This document shows positions 1 through 10,965 of a stretch of 64,000 nt of DNA, piece by piece. The number at the start of each line of letters is the position of its first letter. The first letter of the stretch is position 1. Origin of the DNA: Uloborus plumipes (lineage: Eukaryota > Arthropoda > Arachnida > Araneae > Uloboridae); assembly GCA_038373865.1 (NCBI GenBank), contig JAXGGA010005165.1, positions 16,664 through 80,663 of the forward strand, written 5' to 3'. The notes under the pieces were generated by a model. It saw only the letters and a list, made by a program, of their open reading frames with translations. It was not told the DNA's origin and made no database searches. Made by a program: the position numbers and the translations under genes.

Positions 1-554
1 TACAACTTTTTCTCGTCTATCACAAGATTTTCTGTTTTTTTCTTTGGTGGCAGGAATTTATTAGCAAAAATAAAAAAGAATTATGTCCCACAACTTGTGA
101 ACTAATATTTAAAATGGACATAATTAAAAATTTACTTAATACTTTTAATAGTATAATGGAAAAAGGAATTAGATGAGGATACCATTGCCTCAAGTAGGCA
201 ATGGCATAGTTAAGAAAAAAAGGGGAAGGGCAGGGGTGATAAGGCTAGTTTTAGCTCTTTTTTATTGTCAAAAAAGGAAAGTATCTGGGTTTCGAAGGAG
301 GATAGTTCCCTAAATCCCCTCTCCCCCTAGATTTGATCCCTGACAGTAAATGTCAAAAAAAAAAAAAAAAGAAATATTTCTTTAGAAAGTTGCTTTTTTT
401 TTTTCAATTTAAATTTCAGCACATGAATAACAAATTAAAAGTCTTTTATAAGAGGATACGGAATGTGTTATCTGAAACTCTCTTAAACTCTAGGGGGAAA
501 ACTTGACCTGTTGTATATTGTCTACATATGTGTGATGAGTTGAAGATAAAATTC
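1..554. other. intergenic, nothing recognised
   Basis: AT-rich sequence with an A-run near 355-370 and a T-run near 395-404. I see no coding frame, RNA gene or readable repeat termini. Confidence 0.5.
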
Positions 555-589
555 TACTTCCGTGAATTCTTTTCGGGGCCCCCAGAGTC

Positions 590-850
590 CTGGAGGCCCT
601 TAGCATTTGCGACATGCTAAATCTGCCGCCGTCTGATCTCCCATTGAGTGACTTCAATCTATTTCTAACTTTGAAGAAGAATCTCGGCGGAAGTCGAGTA
701 TTGCAGTCAAACAAATTCAGAGAGAGCTCAATGCAATGCTGATGTCAAACAAGCTGTGAAATATTTCTTCCGCATGCGAATAGTTGAGTTTTTCCTGGAT
801 TGATCTGCGAAGCTTGTCAAGCAGTATGACAGATGCATCAATATCTTTTG
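590..850 (+). pseudogene. mariner-family transposase C-terminal remnant
   Basis: Frame 620-718 reads through a block with PSDLPLSDFNLF followed by LKKNLGG. This is the signature around the last catalytic Asp of mariner (DD34D) transposases, whose usual form is SPDLxPSDxxLF...LKxxLGG. After a frame change, NADVKQAVKYFF and then, past an in-frame stop, KLVKQYDRCINI resemble the usual mariner C-terminus. No N-terminal DNA-binding part or first two catalytic residues are visible upstream, and no clean terminal repeat was found. It is a 5'-truncated, frameshifted fossil that cannot encode an active enzyme. The assignment rests on motif recognition only. Confidence 0.7.
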
Positions 851-2655
851 TACTTATATATAAAAATAAAGTTATGTTTTATCTATAACTCTCATTCTAT
901 TTTTTAACTTTCAGACATAACTCTGAGTACAATCAACAGGAGAAACATATTTTCCCGACTTACTTTTGTACGAAAGCACTTTTTAGGGTTTTGGTTGCGG
1001 GGGCAGTGTTAAGCCTACAATGTTTGTTTTTCTCACTAATTCCCAAATTACATTTATTAACCTAAACATATGAAGCATTTTCATTCATTGTTAGTTGTTG
1101 AAAGCACTGAGTAGAAATTTCTGCAATAAAAAAGATTATTTTTTGGCATGAAAGTGTATCGATTATTTTGTGCAGTTTGTACTGCAACAGCATAGATTTT
1201 ATCATTTGCAATAAAGCTGCTTTTAACAGTCGAGTCTCAATAGCTCGAAGCCCTCAAGAGCCGTCTAAAAGCTTTGAGTTATAGGAAGTTCCCGCAGCCT
1301 TCTCGAATGTTTAGGACCCCCCCCCCCCAAAAAAAAAAAAAAAAAAAATTGAAATAAAGGAATATTCAAGTTATCAAGACTGAACTGCATACAATTAGGT
1401 CAAAACTATACAATATAAGTCAATTGTTCGTAAAATCAAAATACTTTGCTTGGAAGAAAATTTATTATTGTTAAATCTTGCTATCTGGAGTAGTTTTCAG
1501 TAATAAATCAAATTTATATTTTATCAGAAATTAATTTTGCTATAAACTCAAATACATTTAAAAGTGGGTCAAGTGAAACTACTGTATCAAAAATCTTCAT
1601 GAGTAAAGCTTGACTATTTATTTTTGAAACACTCTCTGTTAAAAAAAAAAAAAAAAAAAAAAAGCATTCTCTTATTCTTTAATTTCACTTTGGAGATCAT
1701 CGTACCATTGGTTTTGAAACATTTACGGAAATAATTTAATTTGACGTAATTTTTGCTATTTATTTTACTGAGTCAAATGCTTGTTCTATTCGCTTGCTCT
1801 TATTAATCCTGAATTGCCATGTGTAAAACCCCATTAAGCTGCAGTTTTTTGCATTAATACGAATATCATAAAAATATCATTAGTTCATGTTAACTACAAA
1901 TTGATAACGTTGTCTGCTTCAGAAGTTGATGTATAAATACAGCACCGATAGGCCGACAGTAAGCGATTTGATTGGTTACTAAGTTTCTGCCCGTGACAGA
2001 TTTTCTGCAGTGTGAATTGACAACCGTTATTCCCGGGCCGGGTGACGTCACTCCGTGTCCGGGCCGTTTTCCGTCCGTCCGGGGCTAGTGTGAACCTGGC
2101 TTATCGAGCCACAAGTTTGATAAAAGTGAATAAAACTAATAAAATCAAAAGCATCAATATGTGCTTTGAATGTTTTTTTTTTCTTTTTTTCAATCACATA
2201 GGTATATTTTTATATCAATCACAAAGGCGCCTATATTTCTTAACAAGTTTAATATTTTACTTTCAGTTCAATTTCTTTCCGTAACTTTGACTAATTCTAA
2301 ATGTTGTCTGTTCCGACTTTTCTGTGACGTTTGCGTGGTTAATGTTTTTTTGTAAAAGAAATACGAAAAAAAAAAAATCTTTGCTTTTTTTTGTGAAAAA
2401 TTAGTTCAAAACCAGGTGAGAATTTTATATTGTGAACACGCCATTACACTTGACCTGTAGTTTTAAGCTGTCATTTTATATTCTGAACTTTTTCCGTTAG
2501 GGTTATCGTGGTGCTGTTTGTATAAACTTTCAACTGATTAAGAAACTACTGCAGTTTTTGCTTTTCACCTTTTGTAAATTTGAGAGGAATTTGTAGAAAT
2601 GCAGAAGGTTCTGTAAATAGTGTTTTTAATGACTTTGAATAATCTGTAAAACAAG
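851..2655. other. intergenic; homopolymers and one CpG-rich patch
   Basis: No gene is seen. A C-run passes directly into an A-run near 1318-1348, and an A-run lies near 1640-1662. At 2028-2095 a short CpG-rich patch contains the palindrome TGACGTCA (2043-2050) in otherwise AT-rich DNA. Repeated CCGG/CCGTCC steps suggest repeat debris as much as a promoter. Short open frames here look random. Confidence 0.45.
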
Positions 2656-2659
2656 TATG

Positions 2660-2815
2660 CCATTTGTAATTTTTCTAGTGGGTGAGGGGGGAGGGGGCTC
2701 AGAGGGAAAACAAACACAATGCAATTTCCTAGGAAACCAACAAAGACCATCTCTGCGTATAAATGTAATTATTTTTATTTTTACCATGGGGGAGGGAGTG
2801 ACCTTTGCACAGACA
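2660..2815 (-). repeat. diverged hAT-type MITE copy (same family as 6776-6948)
   Basis: Reverse-complement similarity to the MITEs at 6776, 7655 and 12077: a G-run block, then AACACAATGCAATTTC, then a TATAAATGTAATTA segment, then a second G-run block. Termini and TSD cannot be read, so this is an old copy. Confidence 0.45.
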
Positions 2816-3229
2816 ACAACCAACCACCAAATCTGTAGCTGGAGTAGAGTTAGTACGTAAGTACCAAAAAATTTTATGAAGAATTTTATGCCCTTTTCGG
2901 TGTTTTGAATGGTTTGTTTGCTTAGAATGAAATAACATTTAATGTGCTTAACCTATGTAAATTCTAGAGGAGTTATCATAATGTGAAACACTTGTCATAA
3001 TTTGAAAACATGCCAAGTGTTCTGCATTCATTGCTTCAAGCAAATAACCTTTTTCCTGATTATAGATGAGCTGGGTCGAAAGTGGATAGGACTTGCCGAT
3101 TTTCGAACAGCCAATAATGCAGTCTCCATATAACTAAATTCTATCCCACCAAATAGATTTAAGCTAACATTAGTCTATCTAACCGATATTTACCAAAACA
3201 AAGTTGCACATTTTATATGGTTTCTGTTG
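2816..3229. other. intergenic, nothing recognised
   Basis: Moderately AT-rich sequence with no coding frame, terminal repeat or RNA feature that I can identify. Confidence 0.4.
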
Positions 3230-3855
3230 CAGTGTGGTGGCACAGTGTGCGCTGCTCAGGGCAGTCTATCAAATTTTTGTCTTTTACTCTGTTTGGACGT
3301 GACCGTTTTTTTTTTTTTTTTTTTGATCGGTCAAAATGCTGACCTCTTGGCTGCTGGGCCCAGGGCAGGATCCACTCCTGCCAACCTCTTGTTATGCCAC
3401 TGTTCAACAAGGGCGTGTATAATGGGTTGGGCCCAGGGGGCCCGGGCCCCTCTCAAAATCAAGGGACATTGTCCCGAAATAGTTTTAAAATATGTTTTGA
3501 AAAGGGAAAGGTCCGGAATTTCTCCCCCTTTCGCAAAACATTGACAAAGATAATTTAAAATTGTAGTTAAGAGTCTCAACGCCAAAAATTTCCAGAAGAG
3601 CCCTCAAACCCTTTCTACCGCTTAAATTTCGAAAATTTTCCGAGAGAGCACCCTACCACTTCATTTTATTTCAACGAATTATTGCATAAAATTACGAATT
3701 TAAAACTTCAATGTCACAAAATTTTGTCGGGGCAGCTTCTGAATTCATACTTATTTCCTGACATCATTAAAGATAGTTTAAAATGGGTTTTCAAGACATC
3801 AATTTTAAAAATATTCCCAGAAGAGGGCTCCCAAACCATCGACCCTTTCCCTAAC
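3230..3855. repeat. hAT-type element debris
   Basis: 3230 begins CAGTGTGGTGGCAC and 3391-3405 reads CTTGTTATGCCACTG, an imperfect hAT-like terminal pair enclosing a T-run and a GC-rich block. Immediately after, CAAGGGCGTGTATAATGGG (from about 3409) looks like the start of another hAT-type element whose far end I cannot place. No convincing TSD was seen. Confidence 0.35.
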
Positions 3856-4908
3856 TAGTGATCCTGCTAGGCAGTTTTTGAAGGACGCAGCGCCCTGCCC
3901 TTTTTCAGATCGGCAAAATGCTTCCTGCCCTACTTTTAGTCCTCAAACAGCGCCCTGCCCTTTCAAAAACAGCAAAATCGCACCCTGTGTTTTAAAATAG
4001 ATGTTTCAAGCATCTCAAAGCCGATCGCGATATTGAGGATCGCAATTTCTTTTGACTACAGGGATCGTTGATAAAAACATGCATGCATTTCTTCGCCCAG
4101 AATTGCACCCTGAAAATGGCCCTTGAAGAAAAGGCAATCAAATCCCCATCCAAAGAGAATGAATGAGATTCCAAGAATTGAAAGTCTTATCAGTAAACAA
4201 GCATGTTTTCCCTTTTCTTCCTAATGTAGAAAAAGGTCCGTTCATCCCTGAGGGGGCAAGGAGAGTGAGAGAAATCATTGTTTCATTCCTCCCTATTCAA
4301 GCCCGATCCTTGATCTTCTGAGTATTTACTCTCAGAGAGGGAAGGTGGTGAATACTGCATAGTATTTTCACCTGTAAGGCAGGGGTGTCTGTTTCAGGAA
4401 AGTTGAAAGTACTTATTTCCCAGAAAACTCCCATTGTCCATGACTTGCCTAAAAAATCGCGAATGACGCCGAAAAGTACGCGATCTTGTAGATACCTTCT
4501 GCAAAAAGGAAATTTAAAGAGCAAGAAATAAAGAATACAGATTCCAGTAGAAAAATATGAAGACTAGTGACATGTTTCATTCAAAGGCAAGCTTTGTTAT
4601 TTGAATATTAGTCCTTCCTTTATAAAGTTATTCATTGAAAAAAGTTTGAACATCATGAGTCATAACCGAAGTCTTAAAACCCAAAGCCATTATCTGCTGC
4701 AAAGCAAGTAAATGTTTGTCTATTTTAAACTTTTTGAAACATGAGTGAAAAAAAAAATTAAGATAATGATAAGGAATTCAAAAGTAATAAATAAATAAAA
4801 TTAGCACATCCAATCTTGAAAATTTTAAGTTTCAAAGAAATAATGAGTGCCTGTCAACCAGCCATTTCCCCGGGAACTTGGTGAAAAAAAGTTCATTTTC
4901 AAATGCTT
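3856..4908 (+). repeat. left arm of ~1-kb inverted repeat pair
   Basis: This arm is matched in reverse complement by 9668-10696. The tips agree (TAGTGATCCTGCTAGGC here, TAGTGTTCCCGCTAGGC on the other strand at the far end), and many later blocks match in order, for example the GCGCCCTGCCCTTT motifs, AGAGGGAAGGTGGTGAATAC and GTTTGAACATCATGAGTCAT. The tip contains several copies of a GCGCCCTGCCCT motif at roughly 30-60 bp spacing. The TAGTG tip is hAT-like, but the 8-bp flanks (TCCCTAAC, TTCAACGT) do not match. It may therefore be one large element that lost its TSD, or two copies inserted in opposite orientation. Confidence 0.75.
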
Positions 4909-4920
4909 AAAAACAGGGTG

Positions 4921-5010
4921 TCAATGATTTAAATCAATTGATTTAAATCAGTGATTTAAATCGCAATTTAAATCAATTGATTTTTTTAAAAAAATCATTG
5001 ATTTAAATCC
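4921..5010. repeat. palindromic GATTTAAATC cluster
   Basis: At least four copies of the self-complementary 10-mer GATTTAAATC or close variants occur within 90 bp, separated by CAATTGATTT-type spacers. The segment could form cruciforms. Function unknown. Confidence 0.7.
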
Positions 5011-6519
5011 TTTTTTATTTTAATCCTTGTAAAATCCTCTTGGACAATTCCAATTTCATTATTTTTGACATTTTCTTTTAGAGCTTTGATTTCCATCTAA
5101 TAAATGGAAAAGTAATCATATTCAGCCCCCTCCACAGATAGTGGAAGGTTGCAGTCCAAATAATATGAATGCACAAATAGTATTTGTTTTGTCTAATATG
5201 GAAAATAAAGAAAATATATGCAGCTGCAGGGCAGGTGTTGCAAAGAGTAAATTGAGGGGGAAGGAACATGATAGGATGTGTGTGATATACTTTATTAGAT
5301 TTTATCCATTGTATTTAAAAAAGTTACCCTACCTATTGAAACTTATACATCTACCCATGAAATGTAGATATAAAACACTAAGGCAATTTCTTTTCTGCCG
5401 ATGCCAACGATTGTTTTGTTTACAGTTGCAATGGCCTCCAGTAATATTACTGGAAAAGAAGATATGTTGCAAAATACATTTTAAAATGTTACATCTTCAT
5501 CCTAATAACTACGAACATTGAGCACAAATTATTACTAAATATCGTTACATTTCATTATTTTTTTTAACATTTATCTATGATGTAACTTGGGTGGTGGTGG
5601 CATAATAAAAAAGTATAAACTAATCCTTTAAAGAAATTTTCAAATGTTATTTGTTACTTTGTCTTTTATGATGATTTATTTACATTATTTAAATGCAAAT
5701 TATTGCATATTAAATTAATTAAGACAAAAATAAAAATCAGCATTCTTAATTAATTTTTTAAACATAGAAATGACCACCCCCACCTTTGCCTTTTTCAACA
5801 AGCAAAAGAAACAATGAATCTAAAAAAACCCAATAAAAGCCTAAAAACCCGCCCGGGTTGGGTTTTTTGAAAAAAACCCGAGGTTTTTGCAACCCTGGAT
5901 CTACACCAACCAGTTCTAGCTGGTTGTATGAGCCACCTTGGCAGCTCTTTTTAATTTATTTTGAAATAGTAATTATGTTTAATTAATGAGAAGTTTGTAT
6001 GCAATGTCAAATGGAAATGCATTTATACCTCTCTTAAAATACATAAAACATTTGCAATTCTAAATTGGGTACTTTTTCATTATGCCGGCGCACAAATCTG
6101 GCCAAGCCGACTTTTTGGCGACAGCACACAAACAACAGAAAAGGTTACAAACAGCGAAGAATCCGTTACAAACAGCGAAGAATCCGTTAGATGTAGGTTG
6201 CCTCATTATTGACGACCATGTGGGCGACTTTATCGCTTGTGCTGGTAAAATAATTGTACTTTAAATTGACATATATTAACCAAATATTCCGGATTCAATT
6301 TGAATATTCTGTATTTGGCAAACTATGGTATTTGGTGCATTCCTGCTTTGTACTGAATTGTACTCGGTTATTTTAAAAAAGGCGTATCAAGTTTAAAAGT
6401 TTTGCGTCGTCTCCATGGAAACCGTACAAAAGAAAACGGTTCCACTCTTTTTTTTTAACGCACTGCTGTTGAAGTATTTCATTTATTTTATCTTATCAAA
6501 TTAGGCTTACGCTTTTATT
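5011..6519. other. no recognised gene; interior of 3856-10696
   Basis: The longest open frame (5141-5521, + strand, 126 codons) shows no domain or motif I recognise and sits in low-complexity DNA, so it is not called. A two-copy 21-bp tandem repeat (GTTACAAACAGCGAAGAATCC) lies at about 6146-6187. Near 5849-5885 there is a short palindromic block around CCCGGGTTGGGTTTTTT. Confidence 0.45.
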
Positions 6520-7092
6520 TATATCTGTGGCTTGGTTCTAAAAGGGCCAATGTCAATTTTTTCACATTCTGTGTTATTTACATCAAAAGTTTCCAATTTA
6601 GTGAAACTCGAATTCTACAAAGGCCAATGTCTAATATCAAACTAAAATTGGTTGTATTTCCATTATAATGTCAGCCAATGTCATATACGCACAATGTCAT
6701 AATATTTACATAAAATAGTAACAGGTTAAAAAATTTCATATGATAAAATAATATTTCTTTTCACTAACAGGCAAACAGGCCCGTCATTTAGGGGGGGCAG
6801 GGGGGTCAATTGCCCCCCCCCCTGGCTTTGAGAAATCAATGTATTTACATATAAGCGGGCGTGGTTTTTGATGTTTTCTGATGAAATTGCATTGTGCTTG
6901 GACCCTTTGCCACCCCCCCCCCTGGAAAAACTTGAAATGACATCCCTGCAAACAAATACCAAAAAATAATAAATAGAATCTTAATATAAGAAAGTTATAG
7001 CATTCTAAAAAATCTCAAATATCTTTCATCGCCTTTTTCTCTAACATTTTTGACTTAGGCCTAGGCCCTTTTAGAACCAAGTGACAGATATA
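6520..7092. mobile_element. TIR element with a nested hAT MITE
   Basis: The ends are inverted repeats of about 36 bp: TATATCTGTGGCTTGGTTCT at 6520, matched on the other strand at 7092 by TATATCTGTCACTTGGTTCT. Both continue into AAAAGGGCC. Inside, the phrase AATGTC recurs. A hAT-type MITE (6776-6948) is inserted in it. No transposase frame is present. The TSD is not clear and the superfamily is unassigned. Confidence 0.65.
6776..6948 (+). mobile_element. hAT-type MITE, copy 1
   Basis: Ends CAGGCCCGTCATTT and (reverse complement) CAGGGATGTCATTT are typical hAT-like termini. The flanking 8-mers CAGGCAAA and CAAACAAA agree at 6 of 8 positions, consistent with an aged 8-bp TSD. The body is flanked by a G/C-run block on each side. 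Related copies are at 7655-7831 and 12077-12238, with a diverged one at 2660-2815. Confidence 0.75.
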
Positions 7093-7654
7093 ATCATTAG
7101 GGTATGTCATAAAAATAAAAGTTTTTTTTTTTCGACTTGGTACACGCACTTTCCTATGTATTCACACATTTTGAGTTGATTGATAACAAAAAAAAAAAGA
7201 TTTTTAGAAAAAATTTTTAGCTACCGCGATTGTTCTCAGGATTTTTAATCTATTTATAAGCTGCTAAAAAAATTTAGTTTGATCTTACCTAGCACAAGAA
7301 AATATAAGTAATCCTGGTAATTTGATTTTAGGCTCTATATGTGGATTTAGCATGATTAGTTATCGTGCTGCTTGTTACTGAGGATGATTATCTGTATTAT
7401 TTGTCTTCAATAAGCATCAAAAGAAGTAAGTTTCAACATTTATTTTATTAAAGTTTTTCTTTGTTTTACCACTGCTTGTATCACAAGTCATGTAAAAAAC
7501 ATTTAAAACGAGTTAGTATATATTGTTTGTTAAACAAAAATTCAATTTCTTAAAGTATTCACATTAAATTGGCTTTAGAAAGCAATGAACGAAAATGTAA
7601 TTTATCTTATTTCTGCTTCTTTGAAGTGTCGATTAAGTCAGAGCCACATTTGTG
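7093..7654. other. nothing recognised
   Basis: AT-rich DNA between two mobile elements. No coding frame or structured repeat was identified. Confidence 0.4.
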
Positions 7655-7831
7655 CTGACCCGTCATTTAGAGGGGGCAGGGGGGTCGATTGACCCCCCCC
7701 CCCCGGCTTTGAGCAATCAATGTATTTACATATAGGTGGGCGTGGTTTTTTATGTTTTCCGATGAAATTGTATTGTGTTTGGACCTTTTGCCACCCCCCC
7801 CCCCCTGAAAAAACTTGAAATGACGTCCCTG
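7655..7831 (+). mobile_element. hAT-type MITE, copy 2, perfect 8-bp TSD
   Basis: Flanked by the exact duplication CATTTGTG (7647-7654 and 7832-7839). Termini are CTGACCCGTCATTT and, inverted, CAGGGACGTCATTT. Length is 177 bp. The long C-run blocks near both ends and the ATCAATGTATTTACATATA core match copy 1. The 8-bp TSD and CAGGG-like end are diagnostic of hAT elements. It has no coding capacity. Confidence 0.9.
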
Positions 7832-9059
7832 CATTTGTGGTGAAAGTAAGCATCTTGGTTGTTGCGAATACAGTCCTCTGGAAACTGATTTTATTGATGT
7901 TTATTAGTTTTATTATGAAACATATTAGTTATTATGTCCCCACTTTGTGCCTAAATTTGTAGGTAGTTTTGTAACTAATTATGCTCCAGTCATTTTGCAA
8001 ATATTGCACAATAAAGTGCAAATGCACAGTCCCCTGCCTAGTTATACTTGACTTACCCACTATCTTGCTGCTTCGGAAAACCACAAACTTCCATAGGCCC
8101 TCTTTCGAACCAAAGTAATAGATTCATTTTCTGAACAACAGAATTATACGAACATTTCAAAAAAACATGAGCGGGCAGATTCTGTGTGGAAAATGACGAG
8201 TTTTTAGAGAATCGTCATTTATATGTAACAACATCAGTTAAGTCTGAAATCAAAGCAATAGACGACACAATAGCGTACTTATCGTTGCAATATTACTGGC
8301 TGATTTTTGCGATTATTTTGTCGTTAAGTGGAAAAGTGCTTTCAGTCCACTTTACCCAAGATTTTTCTCCCGAAAGGAATATGGCACTATGCTAGAAGGT
8401 AAGCATTATTGGCTTGAGAGACATAATTTCAACGTTAGTGTTCACTCTAGAGGAAAAAAAGGGCAGGGTGCTGGTGTCTGAAAGGGGCACTATTTATTGC
8501 GAAAAGGACACTACTTCAACGCGGTGTTGCCCCCTCCCAGAGCTGGGGCACACCCCTTCAAATATTGTTGAACCCCCTCTAGGAATATGTACCTGTGCCC
8601 CTCCAAAAAAATTGGATAAATAGCCCTTTAGCTGCAAGATCAGATTCTTTGAGCCATATTTACTGCAATTAAAAATATTCTGATAAGAAATTGAAAATGC
8701 ATGTGGCAAAAGTATAGGAAATTTAGGGAACAAATGCATAGATCAACATATTGAGGGATAATTTAAAGTTCGCAAGATAAACCTCTTATTATTTCTTAAA
8801 AATTATTTCTTATAATAATATAAATTATGCCATTAAGTATTTTAGACGATAAAGAAAATGATGAATATTAATTAAATATTTCAAAAATAATAACATTTAA
8901 AACAAACATTAACTTGAAATATTATATGCTCATTTGTTTAATTTTAATATTTTTGAAAAAAATCAGTGATAACCAATAAGCAAATAATGACTAACTTGAA
9001 ATAATTCATAGACAAGTTTTGGAACAAGATAATAATTAAAATGAGAAATAAACAACCTA
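7832..9059. other. no recognised gene
   Basis: Short frames at 8186-8395 and 8414-8623 (+) have no recognisable motif. The second runs through C-rich phrases like those in nearby hAT debris. From about 8820 the sequence becomes very AT-rich and leads into a tandem repeat. Confidence 0.4.
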
Positions 9060-9600
9060 ATTAAATGTAGCACATATTGAAATAACTTCTAATTGTTAAG
9101 AAATTTCAAACATTTACAAGATGCAAAGTATTGAAATCTCAAACACTAGAAGTAATTATTTGCGAAACACGTCTTTAATGTTGTCATGTTTCAAAAAATT
9201 TATTTTATGATTTTTTGAAAATAAAACATAAAATAACCTTATCTTGAGTAGCATATGTAAAAAAAACTTCCGATAATCAAATACATTAAAGAATTTAAAA
9301 GATGCAAAAGGATTGAAATTTCAAACCCGAGAGGCAATTTTCCGCGAAATAGAGTTCATTGTTGACATGGTTTAAAAAATAAAGTAATTTATTAAAATAA
9401 AACACAAATCAAGCTAATATGAAGTAACAAGTGTCTAAAAACCTTCTGATTGTTAAAAATATTAAAATATTTACAAGATGCAAAAGGATTGAAATCTCAA
9501 ACACTGCAGGCATTTTTTTTTTTTTTTTTTGCAACGCACGTGTATTAAGCATATCGAAACATGTAAAAAAAATAGAAAATTGTATTGCTGGACAGTTAAA
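9060..9600. repeat. ~178-bp tandem repeat, three copies
   Basis: The phrase AAGATGCAAAAGGATTGAAA or a close variant recurs near 9117, 9299 and 9475 (spacings about 182 and 176), each followed by TCTCAAACACT-like text and then a GCGAAAnA block. Copies have diverged by substitutions and A/T-run length. Satellite-like; no coding. Confidence 0.7.
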
Positions 9601-9667
9601 AAAGAAAATCACAATTCAATGAATACCTATGGACATCAAGAACTATATTAACTTTCAAAAATTTTTT

Positions 9668-10696
9668 AAGCACTTGAAAATGAATTTTTTTTTACCAAGT
9701 TCCAGGAAAATGGCTGATTGACAGGCACTCCTTATTTTTTTTATTTAAAGTTTAACCATTTCAAGATCGAATCTGCTAATTTTATTATTTATTTTATTCA
9801 GAATAAAAAAGTCTCATCTTTTTTTTTTCACATGTTCCAAAAGACAAGCATTTACTTGTTATGCAGCAGATAATAGCTCTGAGTTTTAAGACTTCGGTTA
9901 TGACTCATGATGTTCAAACTTTTTTCAATGAATAGTACTAAAAAGGAAGGATTAATATTCAAATAACAAAGCTTGCCTTTGCTTGAATCTTAATTCTATC
10001 GTAATTCTTTATTTCTTGCTCTTTGAATTTCCTTTTTGCAGAAGGCATCTACATACAAGATCGCATACTTTTCGGCGCACGTGTCGGTCGCCATTTTTTT
10101 ATGTAACTCATGGATAATGGGAGTTTTCTGGGAAATAAGTACTCCTTCTATACTTTTCCTGGAACAGACACCCCTGCCCTACAGGTAAAAATACTAGGAA
10201 GTATTCACCACCTTCCCTCTCTGAGAGTAAATTCTCAGAAGATCAAGAATATGGCTTAAATGGGGAGGAATGAAACAATGATTTCTTTGACTCCCCTTGC
10301 CCCCTCACGGATGACAGGACCTTTTTCTACATTGGAAAGAAAAGGGAAAACATGCTCTTTTACTGATAACACTTTCAATTCTTGGAATCTTATTCATTCT
10401 CTTTGTCTGGGGATCTGATTGCCTTTTCTTCATGAGCCATTTTCAGGGTGCAATTCTGGGGACAAAGAATGCATGCACGTTTTTTCAACGATCTATGTGG
10501 TCAAAAGAAATTGCCTCGATATCGCGATCGGCTATACGATGCTTGAGACATCTTGTTTTATATACTGGGCGCAGTTTTGCTATTTTTGAAAGGGCAGGGC
10601 GCAGTTTGAGGATTAAAACTAGGGCAGGGCGCATTTTGCCGATCTGAAAAAGGGCAGGGCGCTGCGCCCTACAAAAACGGCCTAGCGGGAACACTA
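9668..10696 (-). repeat. right arm of ~1-kb inverted repeat pair
   Basis: Reverse-complement partner of 3856-4908, sharing block order over about 1 kb with indels in A/T runs. It ends in CCTAGCGGGAACACTA. The GC-rich AGGGCAGGGCGC motif occurs about four times near the outer tip. Confidence 0.75.
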
Positions 10697-10961
10697 TTCA
10701 ACGTTGTACTCATGGAATGTTTGCATACACTGAAATGAAGGAAATTGAAAATAAATTTGGAGTCTTTTTACAGGACACAAGTGTGGGGGCACCGAAAATG
10801 ATTTACGTGCAATATTCCACCAGCTCTGTTATTCTGGCAGTGTGTTGCATGTATTTCTGCCTTAGCTCTGGCTTAGAGGCAATAACTTACTGCTTAAAAA
10901 TCACTTAGTTTGGAAACTAATTTTTCAGTGAAGTAAACATTAGCTGTGGCCAGTTAAGCTC
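10697..10961. other. nothing recognised
   Basis: Short spacer between the inverted-repeat arm and the TTAA element. One 63-codon frame has no recognisable motif. Confidence 0.35.
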
Positions 10962-10965
10962 TTAA

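Noticed and set aside
2028..2095. CpG island promoter with CRE site
   Set aside because: It is too short and isolated, with no adjacent gene, and its CCGG/CCGTCC wording suggests repeat debris.
5141..5521. 126-codon + strand frame as a gene
   Set aside because: No recognisable domain, low-complexity surroundings, and no splice or start context beyond chance; it is inside a repeat-rich interval.
3848..10704. 3856-10696 as one certain hAT transposon
   Set aside because: Tips are hAT-like, but the flanking 8-mers do not match and no transposase lies between. It is kept only as an inverted-repeat pair.
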